Shown here piece by piece: positions 53,928-61,760 of a DNA stretch of 64,000 bases. Made by a program: the position numbers and the translations under genes. The notes beneath the pieces are model-generated. The model did not search any database. It saw only the letters and a list, made by a program, of their open reading frames with translations, and was not told the origin of the DNA. The stretch is from JAEUQQ01 sp963697285 (GTDB lineage Bacteria > Acidobacteriota > Vicinamibacteria > Vicinamibacterales > JAFNAJ01), in the NCBI GenBank assembly GCA_963697285.1, contig CAVONI010000009.1, positions 186,001-250,000 of the forward strand, given 5' to 3'. Within the stretch, counting starts at the first letter, position 1, and every line of letters starts with the position of its first letter.

Positions 53928-55586
53928 TCAATACCTGATCACGTTGGCGTCGAAGACGACCTTGCCGCCGACCATCGTCAGCACGCTGCGAGTCTTCGGC
54001 AACTCCGGTGGCGGCACGGCCATGATGTCGTGCGAGAGCACGGCGAGGTCGGCGAACTTGCCGGCGGTCAGCGTGCCTTTCACGTTCTCGGTGTGCTCGG
54101 CGAACGCCGACACGGTCGTGTAGGCGCGCAGCGCCTGTTCACGCGTGATCGCCTCGAGGGGATTCGCCGGGTGCAGCGTGGCCAGCATGATGTTCAGGCC
54201 TGGATTCATCGGGCCGTCTGACCCGAGCGCCACCGGGATGCCCGCCTCGATCAGCGACCGCAGCGGCTGCATCCCCGTGCCCCATCGTGCCCGGAACAGC
54301 GCTGCGTCGGCGAAGTGCGACGGGTTCTGCACCACGATCAGGCCGAGCGCCTTGACCCGCGGGATCAGGTCGTCCACCACCCCGTCACCGTGTTCGAGGC
54401 GCACGCGCCGCGCGGGCCAGTCACCTACGGCCCGGTGGTTCTCGAGCGTCTCGATCACGAGTTCCGCGGATCGATCGCCGGCGACGTGGAACAGCAAGGG
54501 TTGGTCGATGTCGACCGCCTCGCGCACCATGATCCCGACTTCGTCTTCGGGGAAGTTGAGTGCACCCCTGGCGCCGGGCGTGTCGGCGTAATCACGCCGC
54601 AGCGCCGCGCCGCGCTCGTAGGGCGTCCCATCGAGCACCCACTTGATGCCGCTCACGATCACGTTCGACGTCGGATACTTCAGAAACGGCGCCCGCCGTG
54701 TCTCGGACCGGTGCCGCCGCCCGACTTCCGTGAGTGCGAACGGCGTGGCGCGCACGCGCACCGGCAAGTCGGCCTTCACGAGCAGCTCGACGAACCGATC
54801 GATCGACATCGACGCCGGCATCCACTGGACGGACGTGATGCCGAAGCCGATCGCCTCCTGGGCCATCGTGCGCATCGCGGCGATCGCCGCCTCGTCTGTC
54901 ACCCGCTGCCCCAGCAGGCGATCGAGGTTCCACGCGGCGTACTCCCACACCCGCCCGTTGATGCGGCTCGAGCCCTTCTCGCGCTCGAAATGGCCGCCGA
55001 ACGGATCCGGCTCGTCGTCCTTGATCACGAGGGAGCGCATGGCGGCGGTGTTGAGGACGTAGCCGTGCCCGTAGTAGGCGCGCAACAGGACGGGATGCGC
55101 CGGCGCAATCCGATCAAGCGCCGCCCGCGTGACCCGCTCGTCGAGCACGACCGTGTGACCGACCACCCCGAATATCCATGTGTCAGCGGGCGCCTTCGCC
55201 GCCGTGCGCACGATGGCTCCTCGCACGTCGTTCCAGGATGGCTCCAAAGTCGGGAAGGAGAGGTGTTCACCGCCGGGATCGATCGAGAAGTGCGCGTGGG
55301 CGTCGTTGAATCCCGGGACCACCGTCCGACCCTGCAGGTCGATGCGCCGGGTCTGGGGCCCGGCGAGCGCCTCGATGTCGGCTGTCGAGCCGTCGGCGAT
55401 GATGAACTCGCCCCGCACGGCGAGCGCCTCGACCACGGGCCGTGCCGTGTCAGCCGTGAGCACCTTGCCGTTCACCAGAACGAGATCAGGTGGAACCTCG
55501 CCAGAGCAGGCGATGGCCGCAACGCACGCGGCGACGGCAAGCACGAGCGCTCGCACCCTGGGGATCATGCAGATGGGGCGGGACAT
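53928..55586 (-). CDS. Amidohydrolase 3-family lipoprotein
   Basis: Metal-dependent hydrolase of the amidohydrolase 3 (YtcJ-like) family, 552 residues. The N-terminus is a lipoprotein signal with lipobox AIAC (LVLAVAACVAAIAC), so the enzyme is probably anchored at the cell envelope. Metal-binding elements are FNDAHAH (HxH), HVAGD, EHGD and the active-site Asp in LGSDGPMN; a C-terminal beta part ends GGKVVFDANV. The ATG at 55586 is chosen (MSRPICMIPR); ATG 55568 is an alternative. Substrates of this family include amides and related C-N bonds; here unknown. Long in-frame extension upstream is a shadow of the convergent-strand gene. Confidence 0.9.
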   Translation of the reverse strand: MSRPICMIPRVRALVLAVAACVAAIACSGEVPPDLVLVNGKVLTADTARPVVEALAVRGEFIIADGSTADIEALAGPQTRRIDLQGRTVVPGFNDAHAHFSIDPGGEHLSFPTLEPSWNDVRGAIVRTAAKAPADTWIFGVVGHTVVLDERVTRAALDRIAPAHPVLLRAYYGHGYVLNTAAMRSLVIKDDEPDPFGGHFEREKGSSRINGRVWEYAAWNLDRLLGQRVTDEAAIAAMRTMAQEAIGFGITSVQWMPASMSIDRFVELLVKADLPVRVRATPFALTEVGRRHRSETRRAPFLKYPTSNVIVSGIKWVLDGTPYERGAALRRDYADTPGARGALNFPEDEVGIMVREAVDIDQPLLFHVAGDRSAELVIETLENHRAVGDWPARRVRLEHGDGVVDDLIPRVKALGLIVVQNPSHFADAALFRARWGTGMQPLRSLIEAGIPVALGSDGPMNPGLNIMLATLHPANPLEAITREQALRAYTTVSAFAEHTENVKGTLTAGKFADLAVLSHDIMAVPPPELPKTRSVLTMVGGKVVFDANVIRY

Positions 55587-55661
55587 CCGTTGATCATAGT
55601 CCCTGCCGGCCGTGTGGGCGGATAATGAGCCACGGCGCGTCGAGACCGCACATTGGCCAGC

Positions 55662-56510
55662 ATGACTCCCATCACCGCGGCGCACCCGGGTTCGAAGGCC
55701 GTCGCCGCACTCGCCCTGGCCGCGTTCGTCGGGCATACCACCCTGGCATACGCCGACGGGGCGGCGCCCGCGACCCTCGCCGCCTGGCGTCAGTACGTCG
55801 CCGTCACCGAGACGCGCATCGCGTCTGACGTGCAGCGACGCGACCGTCCCCTGCTCATCGACCTCCAGCCTGACGCCCAGGCTCGCCTCGACCGCGCGGC
55901 GGTCCTCGGCGGCGAGATCCTTGTCGCCGAGATGCCACGGCCGACGGTCGGCGGGCACGAGATCGAAGTGCCTGACGGGCGCATCCACCACTGGAGGGGT
56001 GCGGTGTTCATCCCTCGCGTCACGGTGGCCGCCCTGCTCGACATCGTCCAGTCGAACCCCGAGGAGCACAAGCAGCCAGACGTCGTGCGCGCCCGGATGC
56101 TCTCGCGCGACGGGGATCGCCTCAAGCTCTTCCTGCAAATCCAACGCACCCAGATCGTCACCGTTACCTACAACACCGAGCACGACCTGCTCTACGAGCG
56201 CCGGTGGGACGGGTTCGCCACCAGCCGTGCCGAGGCGACGCGCATTGCCGAGGTCGCCGATCCGGGCACCCCGCGTGAGCACGAGAAGCCCGCCGGCGAC
56301 GACCATGGTTTCCTGTGGGGACTCAATGCCTACTGGAGGTATCTGCAGGTGGGTGACGGCGTCATCGTCGAGTGTGAATCGCTCTCGCTCAGCCGCGAGG
56401 TGCCGCTACTCCTGCGACCGATTGCCGTGCCGATCGTCCATCGCATCGCTCGCGAATCGATGCGTCGCACACTCGATTCCGTTCGGGCGCGCGTGGCGAA
56501 ATCACGGTAG
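55662..56510 (+). CDS. Exported START-like protein of unknown function
   Basis: A 282-residue protein, ATG at 55662 (a TTG at 55653 is possible). Signal-like segment KAVAALALAAFVGHTTLAYA. The body reads as one START/polyketide-cyclase-type helix-grip domain: IHHWRGAVFIPRVTVAALLD, then VTVTYNTEHDLLYER and a long C-terminal helix. The segment HGFLWGLNAYWRYLQVGDGV and the following CESLSLSR are marked features. Such domains bind lipids or hydrophobic ligands; the ligand is unknown. It stands alone, divergent from the amidohydrolase. Confidence 0.75.
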   Translation: MTPITAAHPGSKAVAALALAAFVGHTTLAYADGAAPATLAAWRQYVAVTETRIASDVQRRDRPLLIDLQPDAQARLDRAAVLGGEILVAEMPRPTVGGHEIEVPDGRIHHWRGAVFIPRVTVAALLDIVQSNPEEHKQPDVVRARMLSRDGDRLKLFLQIQRTQIVTVTYNTEHDLLYERRWDGFATSRAEATRIAEVADPGTPREHEKPAGDDHGFLWGLNAYWRYLQVGDGVIVECESLSLSREVPLLLRPIAVPIVHRIARESMRRTLDSVRARVAKSR

Positions 56511-56529
56511 GACGCATGGCCACGCGCCC

Positions 56530-56640
56530 GGGCCGCACGGGGGCGCGACCCCTACACCTGGTCATCCCTACACCCGGTCAACCACGACACCTGGTCAGCG
56601 CGGCGCCCGGGCCGCACGGGGGTGCGGCCCCTACACCTGG
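56530..56640. repeat. Two dispersed GGGCCGCAC palindromes in tandem
   Basis: Copies at 56530-56560 and 56609-56640, in the same orientation and each followed by CTACACCTGGTCATCC-type iterations. Confidence 0.8.
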
Positions 56641-56727
56641 TCATCCCACACCTGGTCATCCAACATCGGTCACCACCCGTGCCACGTGGCGGCGCGGTCG
56701 CTGGGTAACCGCGGGGAGTACATGACG

Positions 56728-56753
56728 AGGGGCCGCTCGACAGGGCGGCCCCT
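56728..56753 (-). terminator. Hairpin ending the redox operon
   Basis: AGGGGCCGC (56728-56736) pairs with GCGGCCCCT (56745-56753), 33 bases after the last gene of the minus-strand operon. Confidence 0.6.
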
Positions 56754-56785
56754 GCATGAACTCGAGAACGTCCGGGGCGACCCGA

Positions 56786-57496
56786 CTACACGGGGTCGAG
56801 GAATCCTGCCCTGACGGCCGCCCACTGCGGCGCGGTCAGCAGCTTGTGCGGCGGCAGCACCAGTTCGCCGCCGTCGGCGGCCGCGATCCCGAGTTCCTGT
56901 TCGAAGAACCTCGTCAGCCTGGTGTCTTCACGCGCCAGCCAGGCCTTCGCCTTGTCGTTCACGGGGAAGCGCTCGTAGTCGCGGTCCTTGGGCTTCATCT
57001 CGACCAGCCATCCACGGCCATACGGATCGCGGTGCAGGAGCGACGGCACGACGGCCACGCGCGTGTTGATGGCGCCGATGACGCCGTCGATGGGGGCGCG
57101 CAGCACGACGACGGCGTCGTCTTCGCACCGGATCTGGCCGATGGGCTCCCCCTTCTTCACGGTCGTCCCGCGCTCGGTCAGCTGCACGCTCGCGATGTCG
57201 GGCAGCACGCGCTGCGCCACGTCGTCGACCCCGACGCGCACGCGCGAGAGCCCTTCGGGACGCATCCACAGGTGTCCGGGCGTGTAGTAGACGCCGCGCC
57301 GCCACCGCAGGTGCCCGATGCGGTCGCGCCCCGTGTTCTGCGCCCACCACGCCGTGACCGCCACCCAGGCGTACACCGACAGGACGATGGGCAATGCGAA
57401 CGCACCCAGAATCGCGATGGCGATGACCGCACGCGTAAGCAGTCCGACGACGAGGATTCCGATGGCACCGATGACGCTGATGGCTGCTTCCAACAT
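56786..57496 (-). CDS. Membrane-anchored GcvH-like protein without lipoyl lysine
   Basis: A 236-residue protein: two N-terminal membrane helices (about 1-45), then a domain like the glycine-cleavage H protein, with GHLWMRPEGLSRVRVGVDD and the strong H-protein motif DPYGRGWLVEM. Where H proteins carry the lipoylated Lys this one reads EDDAVVVLRAP, with no Lys, so it is not expected to be lipoylated. The ATG at 57496 has CGGAGA upstream. Last gene of the operon with the cytochrome fusion and HybAB. A structural or electron-transfer assembly role is a guess. Confidence 0.82.
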   Translation of the reverse strand: MLEAAISVIGAIGILVVGLLTRAVIAIAILGAFALPIVLSVYAWVAVTAWWAQNTGRDRIGHLRWRRGVYYTPGHLWMRPEGLSRVRVGVDDVAQRVLPDIASVQLTERGTTVKKGEPIGQIRCEDDAVVVLRAPIDGVIGAINTRVAVVPSLLHRDPYGRGWLVEMKPKDRDYERFPVNDKAKAWLAREDTRLTRFFEQELGIAAADGGELVLPPHKLLTAPQWAAVRAGFLDPV

Positions 57497-57516
57497 GACC
57501 GTTCTCCGAATCTCCA

Positions 57517-57538
57517 GGGCCGCACCGGGGTGCGGCCC
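57517..57538. repeat. Dispersed GGGCCGCAC palindrome
   Basis: GGGCCGCACC then GGGGTGCGGCCC in the gap between the two GcvH-like genes. This gap (57497-57615) consists largely of two copies of the element. Confidence 0.75.
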
Positions 57539-57593
57539 GCACACGCCGCGTTTATCAGGTCAGCAACAACACGGCCCGTACCACCAGCGGGGC

Positions 57594-57619
57594 GGGCCGC
57601 ACAGGGGCGCGGCCCCTAC
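57594..57619. repeat. Dispersed palindrome supplying a stop codon
   Basis: GGGCCGCACAGGGGCGCGGC then CCCTAC. The CTA at 57616-57618 is the TAG stop of the minus-strand cytochrome fusion. Confidence 0.75.
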
Positions 57620-58710
57620 GGCGCCGTGTGACAGGACGTGCAGTCGTCCATCGCGAACGCTTTCTTGCCGTCATGGCAGGAACCGCACTGGCGCCCCTTC
57701 TCCATGTCGTCGTGACGAATGGCCGGCCCCTTGCCGGCGTTCGCCTTGAGGATGCGGAACTCACGTGGATGGCACGACGTGCAGTTCGGCTTGTCGCTGT
57801 CGACGTGCGTCGCGTGCCTGAAGGCCACGGGCCCCGGGCTGTCGGCCGACTGCCGCATCGTCAGCTCGTCGGGCAGGCGCGACATCGACTGGGCCGCCAC
57901 GGTGGCGCCCCATGCCGATGCCGCCACGACCATCAGCATGGTCACGATGCCCTTGCTGACCTGCATCGAGGCTCGGCCGCGATCTTCGTCGGATGACGGT
58001 GCCGAGGCGGCGTCTTCGTGCGAGGCCGAGCGAGTGAGCAGGAACGTGCGCGCCACGTCGTCCCAGTGCTCCTCGTCGATGCTGCGGGCGAACCCGTGCA
58101 CCGGCATGCCGCCGTCCTGGCACAGTTGCCCGAGCTGCGGGCTCATTGAGGCGGTGAGCTGCTGCGACACGCTGTCCATCCACGCCTTCGCCCTGGCTCC
58201 TGCATTGAGTGGAGCCAGCGCTTCGGCGAGATTCGGCACGCGCATCTTCACGAGCCAGCCACGACCGTAGGGATCGGTGTTCACCAGGTCGGGGTGCTGC
58301 ACGAGGTCTTCGTTGACGGCAACCACCGTGCCGGTCGCCGGCGCCAGCATGTCGATCTGCTTGCTGTCGGCCTCGAGGGCCCACGCCCGCGTGCCTTCGC
58401 GCAGGGTGGTGCCTGGCTTCGGCAGCCGGAGGCCCGAGATGGGGCCGACGAGCTGCTGCGCGAAGTCGTCCATGCCGATCGCGACGACGCCCGGGGCCTC
58501 ACGGCGGACCCAGGCATGTCCGGGGTGGAACGAGACGCCCACGGGCATCCGGAACCACTCCGACAACTGGCCGGCAAAGGCCTTGGCGTGCGCGAACACC
58601 TCGACCGGGCCGCCGTTGACGAAACGCCAGAACCAGACGAACAGCCCCAGCGACGCGAGGCCGACCAGGTATTCGAGGCTCTTGGCCATGTAGGGATCGT
58701 GCGAGAACAT
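57616..58710 (-). CDS. GcvH-like domain fused to a c7-type triheme cytochrome
   Basis: A 364-residue membrane protein. Order: one N-terminal helix (EYLVGLASLGLFVWFW), a GcvH-like domain (about 55-165: GHAWVRREAPGVVAIGMDD, DPYGRGWLVKM), a charged linker, a second helix (VTMLMVVAASAWGATVAA, about 258-275) and a C-terminal domain with three heme motifs (CTSCH, CGSCH, CTSCH) spaced as in c7-type cytochromes. With an N-out first helix the GcvH part would be cytoplasmic and the hemes periplasmic, as heme attachment requires. The lipoyl site is altered: the Lys in ADSKQIDMLAP is one residue off the usual place. The ATG at 58710 follows AAGGAG. The second helix begins MQVSKG, so an internal start giving a separate cytochrome is an alternative. 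The TAG stop lies in a dispersed repeat. Confidence 0.85.
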   Translation of the reverse strand: MFSHDPYMAKSLEYLVGLASLGLFVWFWRFVNGGPVEVFAHAKAFAGQLSEWFRMPVGVSFHPGHAWVRREAPGVVAIGMDDFAQQLVGPISGLRLPKPGTTLREGTRAWALEADSKQIDMLAPATGTVVAVNEDLVQHPDLVNTDPYGRGWLVKMRVPNLAEALAPLNAGARAKAWMDSVSQQLTASMSPQLGQLCQDGGMPVHGFARSIDEEHWDDVARTFLLTRSASHEDAASAPSSDEDRGRASMQVSKGIVTMLMVVAASAWGATVAAQSMSRLPDELTMRQSADSPGPVAFRHATHVDSDKPNCTSCHPREFRILKANAGKGPAIRHDDMEKGRQCGSCHDGKKAFAMDDCTSCHTAP

Positions 58711-58751
58711 GACTCACTCCTTGCCCTGGGCTCTGCGTGAGAGTCGGAGAG

Positions 58752-59975
58752 CTAGTGCGCCGGGTATCCCGGTGCTTCGTGCAACACGGGCATCCGGTTG
58801 ACGATCCAGCGGAACGTCTGGATACCGATGGTGACGATGGTGATCGACACCACGATCTCCATCCAGTTGGGGACATAGATTTCAGACCGTGACCAGTTCA
58901 TCGCCACGATCGACACGTTGATCCGGTTGACCACCACGCCGAGCACCGTCCATGCCGCCAGTCCGCGAATGAACGTCACCTTCCTCGCCCTCGAGGCCCA
59001 CGCGAAGAGCAGCGACGGGATGAGGATGAAGCCGAACACCTCGAACAGGAACCACGCCCCGTAGTTCGTCGCCAGCAAGTCCCAGCGGGCCGTCTCGAGG
59101 AAGCCCTGCACGCGCAGGAAGAAGAGCGCGAAGAGCACGACGGCCGCGCCGCGCGCAAGCGTCAGCGTGATGCCGTCGAGATCCACGTGCGCGTGGGGAT
59201 CGAGCTGGTCGCGGAAGGCGCGGTGCGATACCGCGCTCTCGAACATCACCATCGCCAGGCCCGCCGTGATGGACGACACGAAGAAGAAGAGCGGGATGTA
59301 GGACGAGTACCAGAGCGGATGGATCTTGTCCTTGCCCAGCAGGAAGAGGGCACCCAGCGACGACTGGTGCAGCGTCGACAGCATGGTGCCGAGGACCGTG
59401 GCCGCCAGCGTCATCTTCACCACGAACTGGCGCGCCTTGCTCCATCCCAGCCACTCGAACACGGGCGGGAGGAACTCGAACGCCAGCACCAGCAGGTAGA
59501 GGCAGACGCACCAGGCCACCTCGAACATCACCGACATGGTGCCGAACGAGAAGACCATCGGCACGGGCAGGCGCCAGGGGCTGCCGAGGTCGGCGCACAA
59601 CCCGATGACGGCGAACAGGTAGCCGAGGAAGCCGGTGAGCAGGGCGGGCCGCACGACCGGCCGCAGCGACTTGATGTTGAAGATGTGCACGGCCGTGGCC
59701 ATGGTGTAGCCACCCGCCGCCAGCGCGACGCCGCCGAGCATGTCGAACCCGATCCACAGCCCCCACGGGGCTTCCTGGGTCAAGTTGGTCGATGCGCCGA
59801 GGCCGAACGCGAAGCGGTAGACGATCAGCGGGATGCCGACGATGAAGATCAAGGCAACGATGGCGTTGCCGGGGGTCATCAGGCTGCGCACGTAGTCGCG
59901 GACCGACAGGCCCATCAGGATCTTGTCGGCGATCCACAACTGGGTAGACGACTGGGTCTGCGCCATATCACTCAT
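58752..59975 (-). CDS. hybB: HybB/NrfD-type integral membrane subunit
   Basis: A 407-residue polytopic membrane protein of the NrfD/HybB family, with about ten helices. It passes electrons between quinones and an iron-sulphur partner. Characteristic parts are QEAPWGLWIGFDMLGGVALAAGGY near the start, TLHQSSLGALFLL and a C-terminal WMEIVVSITIVTIG. It overlaps the HybA-type gene by eight bases. No hydrogenase catalytic subunit is in the window, so this is a HybAB-like quinone module serving another partner, probably the cytochrome fusion that follows. Confidence 0.93.
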   Translation of the reverse strand: MSDMAQTQSSTQLWIADKILMGLSVRDYVRSLMTPGNAIVALIFIVGIPLIVYRFAFGLGASTNLTQEAPWGLWIGFDMLGGVALAAGGYTMATAVHIFNIKSLRPVVRPALLTGFLGYLFAVIGLCADLGSPWRLPVPMVFSFGTMSVMFEVAWCVCLYLLVLAFEFLPPVFEWLGWSKARQFVVKMTLAATVLGTMLSTLHQSSLGALFLLGKDKIHPLWYSSYIPLFFFVSSITAGLAMVMFESAVSHRAFRDQLDPHAHVDLDGITLTLARGAAVVLFALFFLRVQGFLETARWDLLATNYGAWFLFEVFGFILIPSLLFAWASRARKVTFIRGLAAWTVLGVVVNRINVSIVAMNWSRSEIYVPNWMEIVVSITIVTIGIQTFRWIVNRMPVLHEAPGYPAH

Positions 59976-60879
59976 GGCGGTCCTCCGAAGGCAGCTCGTG
60001 GGTGCTCGCCGCGTCGTTGTCGTGGCGATGACTGAAGGCGTAGAACCCCATGAGCAGTGGCGGCCACAGGGTCATCACGACGGGAACGGCCGACAGCGCG
60101 GTCGCTGTCAGCTCCGGATACGGCTTGCTGCTGACGCCGGCCTTGAGACCGAGCGCGGTCGGCTCGACGTCCGAGATGTACAGCCAGCTCGTGCCGCCCG
60201 CTTCGTGCTCACCGTAGATGTGGTGCACGTACTTGTCGGGATTCTGGTAGATGCGGGCCCGGGCGATCTCGAGCAGTTCCTCGCGGGTGCCGAACTCCAG
60301 CGCGCCGTTCGGGCAGACCTCGGCGCACGCCGGCATCTCGCCCCGGGCCTGGCGCTCGACGCAGAACTCGCACTTCACGACGTAGGGCATGGCCCTTTGG
60401 TACTGGAACTTCGGCACGTCGAACGGGCACGCAATCATGCAGTAGCGGCACCCGAGACAACGGTTCCCCGTGTAGGTCACGGCGCCGGACGCGGTCTTCT
60501 CGAGTGCGCGCACGGGGCACGCCGAGGCGCAGGCGGGATCGACACAGTGCATGCACTGGGTCTTGATGAAGCGCTCGGTGGTGCCGCCCGTGCGCGCGGG
60601 GTCGTAGCGGTTGACGACGGTGAGGGTGTACTGGTCCGTGGTGCGCGTCTTCGCGAAGACGGCCTCGTCGCCGGCGGCGACGGGTTCGCCCAGGGCGTTG
60701 GCTTCGGCGCAGGCCGCCTCGCAGGCTCGACATCCCTGGCAACGGGTCGTGTCGACCAGCACGGCGCGTGCGCCGGGCGCTGCGACCGCCGCCGAGGCCT
60801 CAGCCGAGCGGGCCGAGACGGCGAGGGCCGCGGCCCCCGCGGCATTCACCTTGAAGAACGTTCGACGTGTGAGCTTCAT
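59968..60879 (-). CDS. hybA: HybA-type 4Fe-4S ferredoxin with Tat signal
   Basis: A 303-residue periplasmic iron-sulphur protein. The twin-arginine signal is MKLTRRTFFKVNAAGAAALA. Four cluster-binding sets follow: CQGCRACEAAC, CMHCVDPACASAC, CLGCRYCMIAC and CEFCVERQ..CAEVC, as in four-cluster HybA/DmsB-like proteins. A C-terminal hydrophobic helix (VVMTLWPPLLMGFYAF) anchors it. The ATG at 60879 has GGAAGG upstream. It should relay electrons between HybB and a periplasmic partner. Confidence 0.94.
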   Translation of the reverse strand: MKLTRRTFFKVNAAGAAALAVSARSAEASAAVAAPGARAVLVDTTRCQGCRACEAACAEANALGEPVAAGDEAVFAKTRTTDQYTLTVVNRYDPARTGGTTERFIKTQCMHCVDPACASACPVRALEKTASGAVTYTGNRCLGCRYCMIACPFDVPKFQYQRAMPYVVKCEFCVERQARGEMPACAEVCPNGALEFGTREELLEIARARIYQNPDKYVHHIYGEHEAGGTSWLYISDVEPTALGLKAGVSSKPYPELTATALSAVPVVMTLWPPLLMGFYAFSHRHDNDAASTHELPSEDRHE

Positions 60880-60892
60880 GGCCGACCTTCCG

Positions 60893-60982
60893 TCACCGCA
60901 CGGCGTGGCGGCGGTGTGACAGGGCAACGCTGATCGCGAAATACACCAGGACGATCATCGAGAGCGGAAGCGCGAGGATCAT
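60893..60982 (-). CDS. 29-residue single-helix membrane peptide
   Basis: MILALPLSMIVLVYFAISVA then LSHRRHAVR: one membrane helix with a basic tail. AAGGAAGG lies upstream and the ATG at 60982 overlaps the stop of the preceding Cys-rich gene as ATGA; HybA starts 13 bases after its stop. The strong ribosome site and overlap argue that it is translated. By analogy with tiny subunits of other membrane oxidoreductases it may stabilise HybB. Confidence 0.65.
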   Translation of the reverse strand: MILALPLSMIVLVYFAISVALSHRRHAVR

Positions 60983-61218
60983 GACGACCCTTCCTTTCGT
61001 CGTGCAGCAGCCGCAGCAGCGCGCATGCAGGCGCATGGCGTTGCGGCCGCGAGTTCGGCAGCAGTGAGGCGGTTCATGGCATCCCCGAACAACGGGCACC
61101 CGTGAAACTCCCCGAGACAGGGATTTGCGGTGGCAATCCGATCAAGCGGCAGCATCTTCTTGATCGGATAGGCGTCGCAGAAGAGCATCACGACTTCTTT
61201 CAGGTATGGGCAGGCCAT
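60979..61218 (-). CDS. Small Cys-rich protein, first gene of the HybAB operon
   Basis: A 79-residue soluble protein starting MACPYLKEVVMLFCDAYPIK and continuing with PCLGEFHGCPLF, giving Cys at about 3, 14, 34 and 41 and two more near 62-64. The spacing could hold a metal or iron-sulphur cluster. It sits 40 bases below a predicted sigma-54 transcription start and is coupled to the membrane peptide by ATGA. An earlier ATG at 61251 would overlap the predicted transcription start region, so 61218 is preferred. Function unknown. Confidence 0.7.
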   Translation of the reverse strand: MACPYLKEVVMLFCDAYPIKKMLPLDRIATANPCLGEFHGCPLFGDAMNRLTAAELAAATPCACMRAAAAAARRKEGSS

Positions 61219-61268
61219 GACTCGATCCGTTTCCGTGATGCAGAGGAGCACATCACGCCCTTCTCTAT

Positions 61269-61284
61269 AGCAAGGCCTCTGCCA
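61269..61284 (-). promoter_or_regulatory. Sigma-54 promoter of the HybAB-cytochrome operon
   Basis: On the minus strand TGGCAGAGGCCTTGCT, against the consensus TGGCACRNNNNTTGCW: GG and GC correctly spaced, one mismatch. Transcription would start near 61258. A CTCT-GCG-AGAG inverted repeat at 61354-61364, about 100 bases upstream, could be an activator site. The activator encoded at 62694-64000 is a natural candidate. Confidence 0.7.
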
Positions 61285-61755
61285 GACCTCGCCTGCCAGG
61301 ACGATGACAGTAACTTGCTGTTGTGAAGGGACTTGCGGTCTCGACTGAAATCGCTCTGCGAGAGTGCACCGTGGCGGGTGATGAAGAACTCAACAGGGGC
61401 GCGCGGCGTGGATCGCGAGATCACCCCGATTGGCGGGGAAAAATGCAACAGGACGTGATGTGTTGAGGATTTCCACGGCTGTTGAGAATTTCAACGGGCC
61501 GTTTCGGGTTCGTGGAGGGCCTGTTGTTATTTGCAGATGACCGGGACTGGATGGCGGGCCGGGGTGTAGGGGCGGCGCCCCGCGCCGCCCCTGATCCGTG
61601 ACGACGCCGCGTGTGGCGACGCGGGCATGGGGCGCGGGCCGCGCGGGGGCGCGGCCCCCTACACCCATCACGGCATTCCCGCGCGGGGCGCGCGGGGGCG
61701 CGGGCCCAACACCCATCCCTGCATTCCTGCGTCGGGCCGCGCGGGGGCGCGGGCC
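61285..61755. other. Gap upstream of the redox operon
   Basis: No gene seen. Contains the possible activator site at 61354-61364, a somewhat AT-richer stretch (61440-61550) and a cluster of degenerate GGGCCGC repeats. Confidence 0.5.
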
Positions 61756-61760
61756 CTACA
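61564..61760. repeat. Cluster of four degenerate GGGCCGC palindromes
   Basis: Units at 61564-61591, 61636-61666, about 61685-61713 and 61734-61760, the later ones joined by ACACCCATC and CTGCATTCCTGCG spacers. The last supplies the TAG stop of the diheme cytochrome gene (CTA at 61756). Confidence 0.7.

Noticed and set aside
56786..58710. Glycine cleavage system genes
   Set aside because: GcvH-like folds only; no GcvT or GcvP, both proteins are membrane-anchored and the lipoyl lysine is missing or displaced.
58752..60879. A hydrogenase-2 operon
   Set aside because: HybA- and HybB-like subunits are present, but no large or small hydrogenase subunit or maturation gene; the neighbours are cytochrome and GcvH-like proteins.
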